From Trichobilharzia regenti (lineage: Eukaryota > Platyhelminthes > Trematoda > Strigeidida > Schistosomatidae), in NCBI GenBank assembly GCA_944472135.2, contig OX235264.1, positions 87,306,319 through 87,370,318 of the forward strand: 64,000 bases of DNA, read 5' to 3'. The number at the start of each line of letters is the position of its first letter. Position 1 is the first letter of the stretch. The notes under the pieces were generated by a model, which was not told where the DNA came from, did no database searches, and worked only from the letters and a program-made list of their open reading frames with translations. Below are positions 11,916 to 22,809 of this stretch, one piece after another. A program made the position numbers and the translations under genes.

Positions 11916-13009
11916 TAGAGCACCTTAAATGGTACGATATACTTTTGTTGACACTGTTTGCAACCTGTTATTAGTACAACAACTACTATTTATCTGAGTT
12001 AGATATCACCCGTTAGGATGTCTATGTTTCCGATCTTATCGAAGTGTGGAAATATAACTAATACCTGAAGTCTGCCCTTCTTAGTCTTCGCAGGAGTGTA
12101 TTCGGAATCTTTAGATATTGTGTGATTATCATAGAAAGATTAGTTTGCTTTCTTTTAAATTAGAATGACCAACCATATGCTTTAATCCTATGGAACTTTC
12201 TTGGAACACCGTACCTTAGCTAATAAATTATTCAGTATAGTCAATAGTTCATCACCACCAACAGTAAATACTGGCAGTCATACCACCGCTTCACCTTGTC
12301 CTACTTTAGAGACAGGGAATTAGTATTAGCACTGAGATGAAAACAAGAAAGTGAAGATGTACTTGTGTGCTTATTGAAGTTTTTGGCTGCTCACATACCA
12401 TGGAAGGTAAAAACTTTTTGGAGTACCTGAAAGAGGAGAAATATCAGTTTACCATGATTGCTCACCTCGGGAGAAAACCACTTAAGGCCTATCATATACT
12501 GTATCTTTGCTGCGGTAGGCTTATGTACGGAAGAGCTAAATATCGTTGGAGTTGCACAACTTTCAGTGTCGTCCGCTTCCACAAAGCGAAAAGACATTGT
12601 AGCTAACTTGCTGATCGCACGAAGGAAGCACCTTATTGCTGCTATCCCTCTGTCCGTTAGCAATATACCTGCCCTCAGGTTCCCACCAAAGAGCGAACAA
12701 GTTATCGTATGGTGGTAAGTGCTTTCAGTCTAATCACTCCCCAACTGACACCTCTGGCATGGTTGTACCAGCAAGAGCATTCATTATAGTTAATATAGCT
12801 CGTTGGGTCATTGTGACATTAGAGCCCCAATACGCCTTCAGGCTAGCAGCTGTAGATCATCAAGCATTAGTTCGCTGAAAATAAGCGTCATATACCAATG
12901 CAGGTGGCTCAACAGGCTCATTCAGTCTTCTTGTAAGGTCTTCTTGAAACTCTTTTCATCGTTATCATTTCGAATTTATTTTCCTTGTACACCTTTCGAA
13001 AGTTTGAGG
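11916..13009. other. unassigned sequence with overlapping short ORFs
   Basis: Several 80-90 codon frames overlap on both strands between 12367 and 12878. None shows a domain, and no pair of splice sites makes a convincing exon. I treat the stretch as unassigned, possibly old transposon sequence. Confidence 0.35.
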
Positions 13010-13015
13010 AACACT

Positions 13016-13401
13016 GAATGTAATTCCATGTTAGATAAGTTCATTTCAAATATAATACATTGATGCAGTATTAATAACTGGATCATGTTTCGAGCAGAAT
13101 TTATTGCTCATAATCACACCAGTTAGTCACACGGCTTCATGATTCGCCTTATATATGAATTTCTCTCACTCACTCACACACACACACTCTCTCTCTTCCC
13201 CTTGTTGTTTGTTGCCACTTTCTATATCTCCGGTGTAGGAGTTGCGTCATTTCGTCTGCACGTGTGCGGTGTTGAATCGATAAACAGAGAGATCCAGTGA
13301 ATAACCTCTCTCTCCACCTAACTGTATTACTCCTTAATATTTTCACCTGTCCCACCCTATTGTGTGATTACTTGCAAGTGAATGCAATGCAATGACTGAG
13401 C
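13016..13401 (-). repeat. PLE inverted arm, left
   Basis: Reverse complement of 13824-14209 with few differences. It includes CCCACCCTATTGTGTGATTA and a CACACA/CTCTCT microsatellite. Confidence 0.9.
13076..13124 (-). ncRNA. hammerhead-like fold in PLE arm (left copy)
   Basis: On the minus strand AACTGG and CCAGTT can pair as stem I. GAGCA and TGCTC pair as stem II directly before GAAA. The seven bases where CUGANGA is expected are degenerate, so cleavage is unlikely. PLEs are known to carry hammerhead motifs, which supports this reading. Confidence 0.4.
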
Positions 13402-13823
13402 TTTATTCTTAGTTATTTAACTTAGTGAATAACTACCCACCAGAATTTATTCAGAAATATATGAAGAACACCAGAAAAACTAAGACTAGTAATAAAAGTG
13501 ACAAAAATAATGTAGAATTCAAAGCCTCTGGAGTACTACCGTATAAAAAAGAAACGTCAGAGGCCCCTAGGTATGATTCTTAATGACGCTGGGATTGTGG
13601 CGGCATTTAAATCGACCAACTGACGAACTCTCAGAAATACACTTTGTCAGCTCAAGGACCCAATAGATCCAGTTAAGAAAAATAATATAATTTACCAAAT
13701 ACCACGTGATGACTGTGAGGACGATTGCATGGGTCAGATCGTAGTGAACTAGATTATTATAACATAGAAATTTAGCTAGACCTAGAATGATTGATTCTCC
13801 TAATTTATATAACCTAGTAAAAA

Positions 13824-14209
13824 GCTCAACCACTGCATTGCATTCACTTGCAAGTAATCACACAATAGGGTGGGACAGGTGAAAATATTAAGGAGTAATA
13901 CAATTAGGTGGAGAGAGAGGTTATTCACTGGATCTCTCTGTTAATCGATTCAACACCGCACACGTGCAGACGAAATGACGCAACTCCTACACCGGAGATA
14001 TAGAAAGTGGCAACAAACAACAAGGGGAAGAGAGAGAGTGTGTGTGTGTGAGTGAGTGAGAGAAATTCATATATAAGGCGAATCATGAAGCCGTGTGACT
14101 AACTGGTGTGATTATGAGCAATAAATTCTGCTCGAAACATGATCCAGTTATTAATACTGCATCAATGTATTATATTTGAAATGAACTTATCTAACATGGA
14201 ATTACATTC
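13824..14209 (+). repeat. PLE 3' end, right arm
   Basis: The sense copy of the 386-base arm. The same sequence follows the PLE body at 26.0-26.36 kb without an inverted partner, which marks it as the true 3' end of this PLE subfamily. Confidence 0.9.
14101..14149 (+). ncRNA. hammerhead-like fold in PLE arm (right copy)
   Basis: Same arrangement as in the left arm: AACTGG...CCAGTT, GAGCA...TGCTC and GAAA, with a degenerate first core strand (TGATTAT). A related, further decayed copy lies at about 26279-26328. Confidence 0.4.
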
Positions 14210-14255
14210 TACCACAGTGTCCAAGTTCGATGCTTACATTAACACTGAATGTAAT

Positions 14256-15237
14256 CTCACTTCCTGCTTATAGTTTTTTCATTCTATCTTTAATAGACAG
14301 TTGTAACTACTTGAAATTGTTCGGCATTATATAGGTGAAGAAACAAATTAGTATATTGCCGCAAGTAGTACGTTAAAGCCAATGTTCACTAGGTGATTAT
14401 TAAGCATTCAATTTCTTTTCATACAAACTGCTTTCAGTTGTCAGATTTAAATCATATTATTAGAAAACAGTGTTTCATTAGATATGGGATCCCTAAGGGA
14501 TCAGGAAATTTCTATCTGCATTTCATGTGATTTAACTGATCGTATATCCTGTGTCCCTTTATAATCGTTATGATGCTGTATTGAAATATTTACTTAAGGA
14601 ATGAAGTCGATATTCTTGTTCTAGAATTAATCCAATTCTCAATTACATACGTATTCGCTACAAGTTGAAAAATCGCTTACTTGTTACCACTTTTATCTGG
14701 TAATACTTTGTGATATGATCAGTTAGAATTGGTTATATAGTCGCAGGTTGAAGATTATTTGTTAAGACATTTATTCGTAATGAAGCAAATTAAACTCTCA
14801 AACCGGCTCAGTCATCGTTCATTAAGACAACGGCTAGTATTATAAAGTATTCATACATTAACCTAGCTATCGAAGTTTACTTAACCCTGTTAAATTTCAC
14901 TATGAACTACGATCTTAGTAACTGAGATCAATCATTGAGCGTTTGCTACAAGAATAAAAACATGCCATAGAAATGTGAAAGGAAAAGAGAATAAAATTAA
15001 TTAAGGTGAGAAAAAGAAATCAGTGTTCATGGAAAATCTTGTCTAACAATTTTTTTTAGTGAAACTACAAGAGTTTGATGAGTGAGTAAGTAACTTTCAA
15101 CACAAATCAATAACCAGTACTAATCATTGTAACTGTCAATGTGCATTAATTGAGACAGCAGTGTGGATGCTAAGTATTATGCTTTGGTGAGGGCAGTTCA
15201 CTTATAAAAAGGTCTGGGGATTCTTTCATCTAAAGAC
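14256..15237. other. no recognisable feature
   Basis: AT-rich sequence with no coding frame or recognised repeat. Confidence 0.4.
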
Positions 15238-16085
15238 AATGATATAACCCATGTTTTGTGTTCTCTGAGCTAGTTGATTTGATTACGAAGCTTTCGTTGT
15301 CCTTCTAGGAAACATCTTCAGCGCAGGTTTTAATATGAAATGAACTCATTCGGATTCTCCATGAATGATATCATTGTATCTCCAGACAACCATTGTCGTG
15401 ATTGTTTGTTAATTTATACCTCTATTAGTCATATTTTTATTGACTTGGAATTTCAACTTTCTTGTCATGTGATTTAATTTTTATTAGTTGGTAAATTTGG
15501 AGTATAGTAATGTTTGTTAATCGCGACTATGGCACAGCGGTAGAATGCTCGCCAACCACGCCACAGGCCGTTCGGGGTTTGATTCCCGGCCAACGCCCTC
15601 CTTTACCTCGCTAAGCCAGCAATAAGACTGGTAGAGAGGAGAGGCTGGGCATGAGGCTAGTAACCCCATCCCGTAGAAGTAAATACCACTGCTACTGAAA
15701 CTTCAACCTTGGAGCCCTATGTTCCACTGGGAACGTAAAGGAATAAAATAATAATAATTCAATAAATAATCGCTAATTCATTCGAGCACCAGGCTTCTAG
15801 AAATTCCCTGGTATTTTCGGTGTTTCCTCTACTGAAAATTTCCACATTCTCCCAACCAAATTGGTGTTTACATGAATCGATATAAAAGGATACATATTGT
15901 GTCTTTTGACAACTAATTTATGTTTTTTGGATTCGAATTTGAAGTGGATGCCCATTTTGAGAATTCAAATAGGTTTACTTCATACTAAAACCTGCGCTGG
16001 AGATGTTGTCTAGGAGGACAACGAAAACTTCTCACAATTGAACCAACCAGCTCAGAGAACACACCTGAGCTACAAATCTTCTGTG
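15238..16085. mobile_element. two PLE 3' ends in inverted orientation around a SINE
   Basis: The left part (15238-15500, minus sense) and right part (15775-16085, plus sense) carry the same PLE end. Shared blocks are AAAACCTGCGCTG(A/G)AGATG, GGACAACGAAA, and AGCTCAGAGAACACA at the terminus. GTTGTC...GACAAC followed by GAAA gives a stem-II-like hairpin in the right copy. Almost no body remains; a type-2 SINE sits between the arms. This is the third PLE in the window with inverted 3' ends. Confidence 0.65.
15525..15766 (+). mobile_element. type-2 SINE
   Basis: The tRNA-like head GGCACAGCGGTAGAATGCTC with B box GGTTTGATTCC is followed by the type-2 body (CTCGCTAAGCCAGCAATAAG). The tail is GTTCCACTGGGAACGTAAAG then AATAATAATAATTC. 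The seven-mer TAATCGC flanks it at 15518-15524 and 15767-15773. Confidence 0.85.
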
Positions 16086-16277
16086 TTGTTTGAGTTTCTC
16101 TATATTGTAAATAGCCCACAGATAAATTATATCGTACCTGCAAATACCTCTTGCAGGTACTTAAATGCTCTTGAATGAGAAGAGATAATATTTTTTAGAA
16201 AATCTTTTCAGTAATATCTGTTCTTTCTATGCCTGGTGTTTATTTGCAAACCCATGTGTGTTTTTTATCAGTTATCG

Positions 16278-16582
16278 TGTAACAACAGAAGACAAGGGAC
16301 GGCAACAGATCGTTTTATTACGGAAATCAGCACGTATTTATATATATTTCATGTACATTATTATAGCTTATTCAAGCAGATAAACACAGACTTCTGATTG
16401 GTTGTTTCTGGTTTCTCGGAAAGTTAAGTCATATATCTGCGAATCTTATTCGCCCATGTTAAGTCTGTTGTGATTGGTTTTTGAATCAGCCTTGTTCATA
16501 TTTTCTCACGGCCAATATTAGTGACCTAGACATTGACGTAGATTAATGTCTACCAATTGGCTAGCAGCCTGCTCTCACCACA
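16278..16582 (-). mobile_element. LTR-alpha solo LTR, 305 bases
   Basis: On the minus strand it reads TGTGGTGAGAGC...GTTGTTACA with perfect TG...CA ends. A 4-base target duplication ATCG flanks it at 16274-16277 and 16583-16586. It shares most of its sequence with the LTR at 25230-25480 and has about 54 extra bases near its 5' end. CCAATCA/CCAATCAG boxes and TATATATAAATA in the middle look like the U3 promoter. No internal element is attached, so it is a recombined solo LTR. Confidence 0.88.
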
Positions 16583-16618
16583 ATCGGTTTAATATTGTAA
16601 CGAATAAATTTTAAAAAA

Positions 16619-17885
16619 CATTAATTTTATACATTGTATGATCATGACTAATTGTTCGTTTGTTTTCTTTTTCTAGATACGATCATCAGTCATACTCAAC
16701 TACGTTTCAGTAATCTTCTAATTGTGTATGCGATCATTGTACTTTACCACATCTTGTATACATTATACTACTACTACCACAGCTACACTAGCAGTAGTAG
16801 TAGTATTAATGCTACCATGGCTTACCACATAGTAATTCATTTTGAAATAAAAGCTCAATTGTCTTTTCCTCCCCCGCCTGTTTTTTATTTCTTTTCATTG
16901 AATCCATTGTCTTTCTTTTTTTGTTCCAGTTGTGTATTATATTTATACATCTACATATATTACTTATATTGTTACTTCTCTACTGTCTCATGTTGCAATC
17001 CTGTTGTAATTGTGAGTCTGTTTTTGTCTTTTGTTATCTTTTTAATGATGTGTTGTGTATGTGCGCACGTACCGCTCACACTAATAGTTTATCTTTCCTA
17101 CATTAGTTTCAGAGTTACCAATGCGTCTGTGTAATCTCTCAGTAAAATGTGTAGTTTATTCACCTTTTCTTCCCTTCTACTCTCTGGTGTAATTACTCAT
17201 GTTTAAAAAGGGCGCACTCTTTAATTCCGTTTTGTTTTATTTTACTGTTTGTTTTGCTTTTTCTTTCCTTTGTCATTCTATTTATTTTTTTTATCGCTTA
17301 TCCATTCAGTCCTTGTTATGTGTAATACATATATTGCCAATGGAGAAAAGAGTAGACAGTTGAAATGCACAGCAGACTTTTTATTCTTTCTGTGTATTTA
17401 CTTACTCGTATACATTTATATATGCATGTTTTATTGCACACGTATGAATAATATAGTATCACTCTGATCCCCTATGTTTTATTCTCCTTCTTTCTTTTTA
17501 TGAGTTGGTTTGTTCATTGTTATCCCATAATATTTTGTACATTTGTTTTTTGTGTGTGTGTGTGTGTGGCCAATTGTCCTCCTGATGTCCCCTTTCCCCT
17601 CTTGTATGCTGTCCTTATCACTACTACTCTGACCGCCAAAAATACCCCCCCCAGCTGTTTTATTTCTCCTTTGCATATCTCTCTTTAATTTGTTTTGTTC
17701 TTTGAAAGTAAATTACTGCACATATTATACACCACATGTATGTATAGTAAGTAAAAACATATACACAATATATTTATATTACCAATTAATATACACGTAT
17801 TTTTCTTATGGAATGTAATATAATATAGAGGGGCTACTTCACTTATCATTGGTTTAATTGGGAGGAGGGGTTGGCATCCCTAAAT
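16619..17885. other. T-rich non-coding sequence with microsatellites
   Basis: The stretch is strongly pyrimidine-rich on the + strand and so yields long Phe/Leu/Tyr-rich frames without motifs. It includes a GT repeat at about 17551-17568 and a C-rich patch near 17645. I see no gene in it. Confidence 0.45.
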
Positions 17886-18252
17886 GTGTAACGGGAGAAG
17901 AAGACATGAGACATAAGCCAGCCAGCCACGTAGGAAGGTGTAGATTTCCTGACTGGTTGGGGTCCTCAGGATGGTAAAAACCAATGGGTGGAAACTATTG
18001 GTGATATGGCTCAAAATCGTTTTCAATGGCTGGCTCAGATGCATCCACTCCTTGTGACTTATGATTTCCAATGAAACTGTTTTGTTCTTCGTTATTACTC
18101 TTCCTTTGTCTCACACCTCTGTTTACTGTCTCTACTATGCATTTCTTCTGCTTTCTTCTCTTGCTTTGTGTGCTACAAGGAATGGAGTGTGGCGACTTGG
18201 ACTGGTGCACATATGTGCAAAGTTCTATGTCGAAAACAGATAGACAGATTGG
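17886..18252 (+). mobile_element. RTE-B LINE 3' end
   Basis: Collinear with the last part of RTE-B: CACGTAGGAAGGTGTAGA, GGGGTCCTCAGGATGG, the codons for MAQNRFQWLAQMHPLL, then the 3' UTR ending GTCGAAAACAGATAGACAGA. It is strongly 5'-truncated. Confidence 0.88.
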
Positions 18253-18589
18253 TCGTTGATTTCCTGGAGGTTAAACCTTGAGATTATCTCTTAACCACAA
18301 CGGAAGCTAAATCCATATTTGAGGAGAAAAATAATTCTACTTCTGTAGCCACTGACTTATAATGTAGTTTTTTTATATTTTGGTTACTTCTTATGAATTT
18401 GCATCCATGTACTATTGATAAATCTTGTCAGTAGTACATGCCTCAAATGTAATCATATACGTGCATTTAGTAGGTGTAATCTGCCTTCTGCTGTTTCATA
18501 TTTGTAAGGTTATTATTTAAGTTACAACCAGCCTTGACATTGCTTCTAGATATGGTGCTTGTTAGAGAATAGATTTCAAGATACTCTCT

Positions 18590-19060
18590 TTGGGACACGT
18601 CTGACTTCGTTGACAGTATCAAAGATGTGAAAATGCCCGACAACCGCACGATATCACTCAATGGTGAATTTCTTTTCACAAATTTCCCCATTACGGAAAC
18701 GATTTGTTTCTTATGCAAGTAATTGGAAGACAACAACTTGAATATCGAAATACCCACACCCAAGTTAAAAGAACTTCTACTTAGATGCACTTTGAACGTC
18801 CAGTTCACACTCACTGGTACTGTTTATAGACAGTAAGATGGTGTGGCCATAGGTTCATCTTTAGGCCCGTTACTTGCAGGCATTTTCATGGTAAGTTAGG
18901 AAAAATGGTCCATTCAAACCAACCGTCGACATTTTCTTTGTTTACAAAAATTACTTTGATGATACTTTTTCTCTTCATCTGAAATGAAGTTTTCAGCGGA
19001 TGATTGATAAAATCACACTAGTTTGTGACTACCGCTATGGGCATTGTCTAACACAACATG
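18590..19060 (+). mobile_element. Penelope-like reverse transcriptase fragment
   Basis: In shifting + strand frames I read LNGEFLFTNFPITETI, the SLFTNVP-type PLE motif. Then come LNIEIPTPKLKELLLRC, DGVAIGSSLGPLLAGIFM (after a stop), and NYFDDTFSLHL, which holds the [YF]xDD catalytic box. The order matches PLE reverse transcriptases. Stops and frameshifts make it a pseudogene. Confidence 0.78.
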
Positions 19061-19520
19061 AACTAAAGAATGACTAAATAGCCAAGGCACCTCACCGTCC
19101 ACTTATTTCCTTCACAAAAATAATGTCAAAGAAATGCATTTGATTGACCAATGTTAGATTTTCTGATAAGATATTTAACCAAATCTCTCAACTATAGAAA
19201 TTGTTGTTGAATAGTATCTAGGATACTTTTAGATTAATGTTCTGATGTTGATGCAACGAGTAGTGATGAGAGGTGAAATGGAAAGCTGACTGAAATTCTT
19301 CTGTAATTTGTATTTTCATTTCATCCTCAGTCATCGTTACATACATACAGATATTATTTCGTATGCTCAGTTATTGCGTAACAATGTGAGTTCGTAATCA
19401 TAGAGTGTCAGTGGAAAAATGTGCCATCAGATATTTTTGAGGGTGGGGAGGGGGGAATCTCTGTTAAAAGAAGAGATGTTCAGTGAAGAGTTACTATTTT
19501 CACATACATCATTCACAACC

Positions 19521-19762
19521 TTTTTTATTCCTTCACGTTCCCCAGTGGAACATATGGCACCTTCAAGCTAGAGGCTTAAAGTTCCTGTAGCGGTGGTGAT
19601 TATTTTTACAGGATGGGGTTGCTAGCCACCTCATGCCCAAACTTTCCTCTTTACCAGTCTGATTGCTAGCTTAGTGAGGTAAAGAAGTGCGTCGGTAGCC
19701 GGGGATTGAACCCCGAACCATATGCATGGTCGGCGAGCGTTCTAACCTCTGTGCCACCGAAA
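19521..19762 (-). mobile_element. type-2 SINE
   Basis: The minus-strand unit has a GGCACAGAGGTTAGAACGCT head, B box GGTTCAATCCC, the CTCACTAAGC body and a GTTCCACTGGGGAACGTGAA tail. It is more diverged than other copies; no clean target duplication was found. Confidence 0.75.
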
Positions 19763-20724
19763 CACTCTCAAGCTGTACAGTCGCATATTAATATAGTACA
19801 CTTCCTTGGCATCAAAAAGAGTGTTTCTCAAGATGCGTCACTAAAATCGTAGGCTTTATATGACAATTACGAAACATACAAAACCTTAATCAGGTAGAAA
19901 CTAACATAGAATTCAACAAGCAAATTGAGTGACGTAATACAGTTGACAGTATTGAGTAGAGCTCAACTAAAATTGAAAGAGGGTCAAGTGAAGTTCAGTG
20001 TCATAAGAAGTAGAAATGTAGTAATGAGAAGGGAGAAAAAGAATTAAATTAGAAATCTAGGATTCATGAAAAAATACCGTACCAAATGTCACAACAAATT
20101 AGGCCCATTGTACGTATAGTGACCGAGTGAACATCCGTATTCAGAGTTCAGGATTTAACATGTGAATTACTATAGCTTGCACGCTTTGATTCGTACTTCT
20201 TTTGCAGGATTTCCGCCTACTCTGAAGTTGACTTGTGGACTGTCTAGGTGTTCTAGAATAGAGCTTTTGGGTGATTGGTTTTCCTTCTCTGTGAAGTCGT
20301 GATGGTAAATTTTGATTATACAAAATCTTGAATACGGCCAACATATCTAGCTCCATAGGAGCAAGTGTGTCGATGAATACACGCTGCTAAAGTCAGCAGT
20401 GGTAACTTATCCTTCATATGAATCATTGGATTTGTGAAGGAAGGAGGAAATTCGAAGTTCAACTGCGAAGACAGTTTTCTCCAATGAACGGGATAAACAG
20501 TTTCGTAGTATTTCTGCCTATGAGTCTCCATTGAATTGCAGATTCAGATAGAAAAGTTCTTGGGAAATGGTTCTACGTGGTTTTGGTGGTGTAGGCCTCA
20601 TGGAATCCCTATTAGTTTATTTTTACAATATTGCCTATTTTTAAAATCGAATGGAGATTATAATTCTCTTATAATGTAATTTGTAAATGATATTTTTCTT
20701 AAGATTCAATGTGTGGGCGTTTGT
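19763..20724. other. no recognisable feature
   Basis: Contains two overlapping minus-strand frames of about 70 codons (20141-20531) without domains. Nothing supports a gene. Confidence 0.35.
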
Positions 20725-20850
20725 TACTTCCTGGCTGCCTGATATTTCTCTTTTGAATCTCTTCTCTTGCTTTGTGTGCTAAGTGAAGTGTGGCAATTTG
20801 AACTGCTGCAAAGTTCTACGTTGAAATCAGTCAGTCAGTTTTCTGTCAAC
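20725..20850 (+). mobile_element. RTE-B LINE 3' terminal fragment
   Basis: Contains CTCTTGCTTTGTGTGCTA, GTGTGGCAATTTGAACTG and an end of the form CTACGTTGAAATCAGTCAG, matching the RTE-B 3' UTR in decayed form. Confidence 0.6.
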
Positions 20851-21129
20851 TCATAACTGGGATAAAACAAAATATAATAAATACTGACACTTCATTTTGA
20901 TAATATGTTTCTTTTTCGGAAAAATAGCTTTGCAAAAATAGTTCTATTATAATATTCATCTGGAGTTAATTATTCTGTACATTTTTTTTCTCAGAAATGG
21001 CTTCCATATAACTGCTCAACACGTCGTTGAAATCTTACTTCTTTGCTGTGTAATTGTCTTCCAACACAAAATCTTCATGCATAAATTTTCAAACACATTT
21101 GTAATAGAAACTCAGACAGCTTTTCTTGC

Positions 21130-21369
21130 ATTCTACAAGTAGCTGTATTGCATATCCCCGCTAATTGTAGCGTCGTACCCCGCTGCTATAGTGCTTTGTA
21201 TGCATTTTGAATGAAACTTTGCATTCAGAAATTTCCTTCTACCTTTCATATTATTGCTGGCATTGTATTCTTGAGCTGCGTTACTTTTACTGTACATTCA
21301 TCAGAAAATGTCGCTTGATACTAATATCCGCTTAATGTAGTAGATCAAATGGAGACAGTGAGTTCAAAG
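21130..21369 (+). repeat. unclassified dispersed repeat R1, left part
   Basis: Homologous to 47885-48145 (CCCGCTAATTGTAGC, TCAGAAAATG/TCAGGAAATG, TTCTTGAGCTG). The repeat is cut here by LTR-beta and a type-3 SINE, and its end reappears at 22095-22190 with TATTTTGGCCTATTTA and TTCAAAAAAGGGAT. No coding frame was seen. Confidence 0.65.
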
Positions 21370-21667
21370 TGTTATGTACTGGTCGAGAATTTAATAGTCC
21401 TGACGCAAGAAAGACGGAAATCAGAAGACCACTAGGTTTGCGATGATACTTGTATTTTCCAAACACAAGGACAATCAATATGTCACACAAGTGTGTGAGA
21501 GCAAAATATGAATGTCCGAACAAGTGTGTGAGCGAATATTCAAAATGAACAAATCAATAGACAGTCTTAACATGACTGGCTAATTATAATGGAATATCGA
21601 TCCATATATACATAGCAAAATATATCAGACTGTCAAACAAACACACATATTATATGGATACATATCA
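21370..21667 (+). mobile_element. LTR-beta solo LTR, 298 bases
   Basis: Starts TGTTATGTACTGG and ends ACATATCA, flanked by a perfect 5-base target duplication CAAAG (21365-21369 and 21668-21672). The homologous R1 repeat at about 48126-48145 has an unfilled site (GGTTCAAAAGTTAAAC), which fixes the boundaries. No internal coding region is attached. Confidence 0.9.
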
Positions 21668-21704
21668 CAAAGGTTAGACGTATATTATTGATTTTTACAA
21701 GTTG

Positions 21705-22075
21705 ATCACGGATTGATATCAGTTAGAGAACCAGGGAGTACTGCCAGACAGTTGTTTCATCCTAGATTAGGAATCATCGGCAGTACGCATCCACTGGGGT
21801 TTGAGCTCAGGACCTTGCGGTTACAAGGCAAGCTCGTATACCATTCAGCCATTGGGATCCGATTCAATGATCAGCCCATGAATTCTAACTTCTACCAATT
21901 CGTGATTTACCGCGACACCAACCAATGTCGTCGGTTAGACATCCATCCTCACACTTGACTGAATGGACCTCACTGATCACAACTTCCGACTAGAACTCCA
22001 GGAAACTCTTTCCTGCAGCAAGTCACTAGCGAGCATCAGATTAATTTTCTATAGTTGGTTTGTAAGGATTAGTTT
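21705..22075 (-). mobile_element. type-3 SINE with hammerhead-like fold
   Basis: The minus-strand unit has a tRNA-like part with anticodon-region CTTGTAACC and B box near GGTCCTGAGCTCAAACC. A hammerhead-like segment follows at 21786-21738. The upstream portion ends near AACCAACTATAGAAAATTAA, a block shared with the copies at 27.9-28.3 and 63.0-63.4 kb. Confidence 0.7.
21738..21786 (-). ncRNA. degenerate hammerhead in type-3 SINE
   Basis: GTACTG...CAGTAC form stem I. The first core strand reads CCGATGA (one change from CUGANGA). Stem II is weak (TTCC...GGAT), followed by GAAA and a tiny stem III. This copy comes closest of the type-3 set to an intact first core strand, but stem II and stem I have drifted. 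Confidence 0.45.
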
Positions 22076-22094
22076 TGTTTTTACGAGTTGATCA

Positions 22095-22190
22095 CCCAAA
22101 ATGATACCGGCATATTTTGGCCTATTTACTGGAACGCCCTAATACTCAGTGGTTAAAGCAGCTGGGGCCACTTCAAAAAAGGGATATGCC
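22095..22190 (+). repeat. dispersed repeat R1, right part
   Basis: GCATATTTTGGCCTATTTA and CACTTCAAAAAAGGGATATG match 48172-48248. It is separated from its left part by LTR-beta and a type-3 SINE. Confidence 0.6.
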
Positions 22191-22576
22191 ATATAATGGC
22201 GCCTACTGTACTCATTTGGGTATACAAGTGTAGGAATTTGAAAGTAATATTTGATATTGAAAGATAGTTGCATCCAGAGTATGCAGAAGTTACATTTACA
22301 GCTAACAACCATTTCATTTAGGTTAAGAGTAATACTCGTCGTTATGTTAGTAATCACATTCCCTGCAAGCATGCATTTTAGCCGTTCTTTTATGCTGCTG
22401 AAGGTTTACATTTCAGAATGAATTTAACACCAGTGACAACACCAAGGTTGTTTGCTGTATTGGCCAATCTGAGATACATACATCTCTTATGTTTGGCACA
22501 TTATAGGCTAGGGAAGCAAAAAATACTTCCATTGCTAAAGTTTTTGAAATAATGTCAACATTTCGCTACATTGATG

Positions 22577-22790
22577 TTAGATAGTCGGAGGCAATCGGCA
22601 GCAATCCTTGGACCTAAGTTTCGTGCTAGTTACCACTCACCAGTCAGCAAGACGTATCTGCAACCACGAAGGAACTCATATCCCTTCTGAGGTTCGAACC
22701 CGCGTCACCCAGTGCCTCCTTCAGTCAAAGATGTTTCCACTGAACTATTCGGGCTCGCAATTGACTTCCTGTAGGAGTGTATTGGATACT
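22577..22790 (-). mobile_element. type-4 SINE, decayed
   Basis: The minus-strand tRNA-like head has B box GGTTCGAACC. It is followed by GAGTTCCTTCGTGGTTGCAG and the hammerhead region, ending GCCTCCGACTATC. In the hammerhead part (22606-22651) stem I CTTG/CAAG, GAAA and the GGTC cleavage triplet remain. The first core strand carries an insertion. Confidence 0.7.
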
Positions 22791-22809
22791 TTCATTGGAC
22801 ACTAGAAAC

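Larger units (their letters stand above)
13016..14209 (+). mobile_element. Penelope-like element with 386-base inverted arms
   Basis: A 420-base body (13402-13823) encodes the start of the PLE endonuclease region: NNYPPEFIQKYMKN, LPYKKETSEA, then after stops LKDPIDPVKKNNIIYQIP and CMGQ at the GIY-YIG position. Two arms of equal length are reverse complements of each other. A perfect 15-base direct repeat AACACTGAATGTAAT at 13010-13024 and 14241-14255 flanks the whole as a probable target duplication; about 31 extra bases lie inside the right copy. The element is 5'-truncated and has stops. It belongs to the same subfamily as the PLE at 25040-26365, which carries one arm only. Confidence 0.85.

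Noticed and set aside
12367..12878. Host exon suggested by a GTAAGT donor near 12716
   Set aside because: Overlapping frames on both strands are of similar quality, no acceptor fits, and no domain is visible.
13016..14209. DNA transposon or MITE, because of long inverted arms
   Set aside because: The body encodes a Penelope-type endonuclease region and the arm is the 3' end of a PLE found elsewhere without its inverted partner.
16652..17134. 160-codon + strand frame, hydrophobic
   Set aside because: It follows from a pyrimidine-rich tract; no motif, no plausible membrane-protein pattern, and a second frame is equally open.
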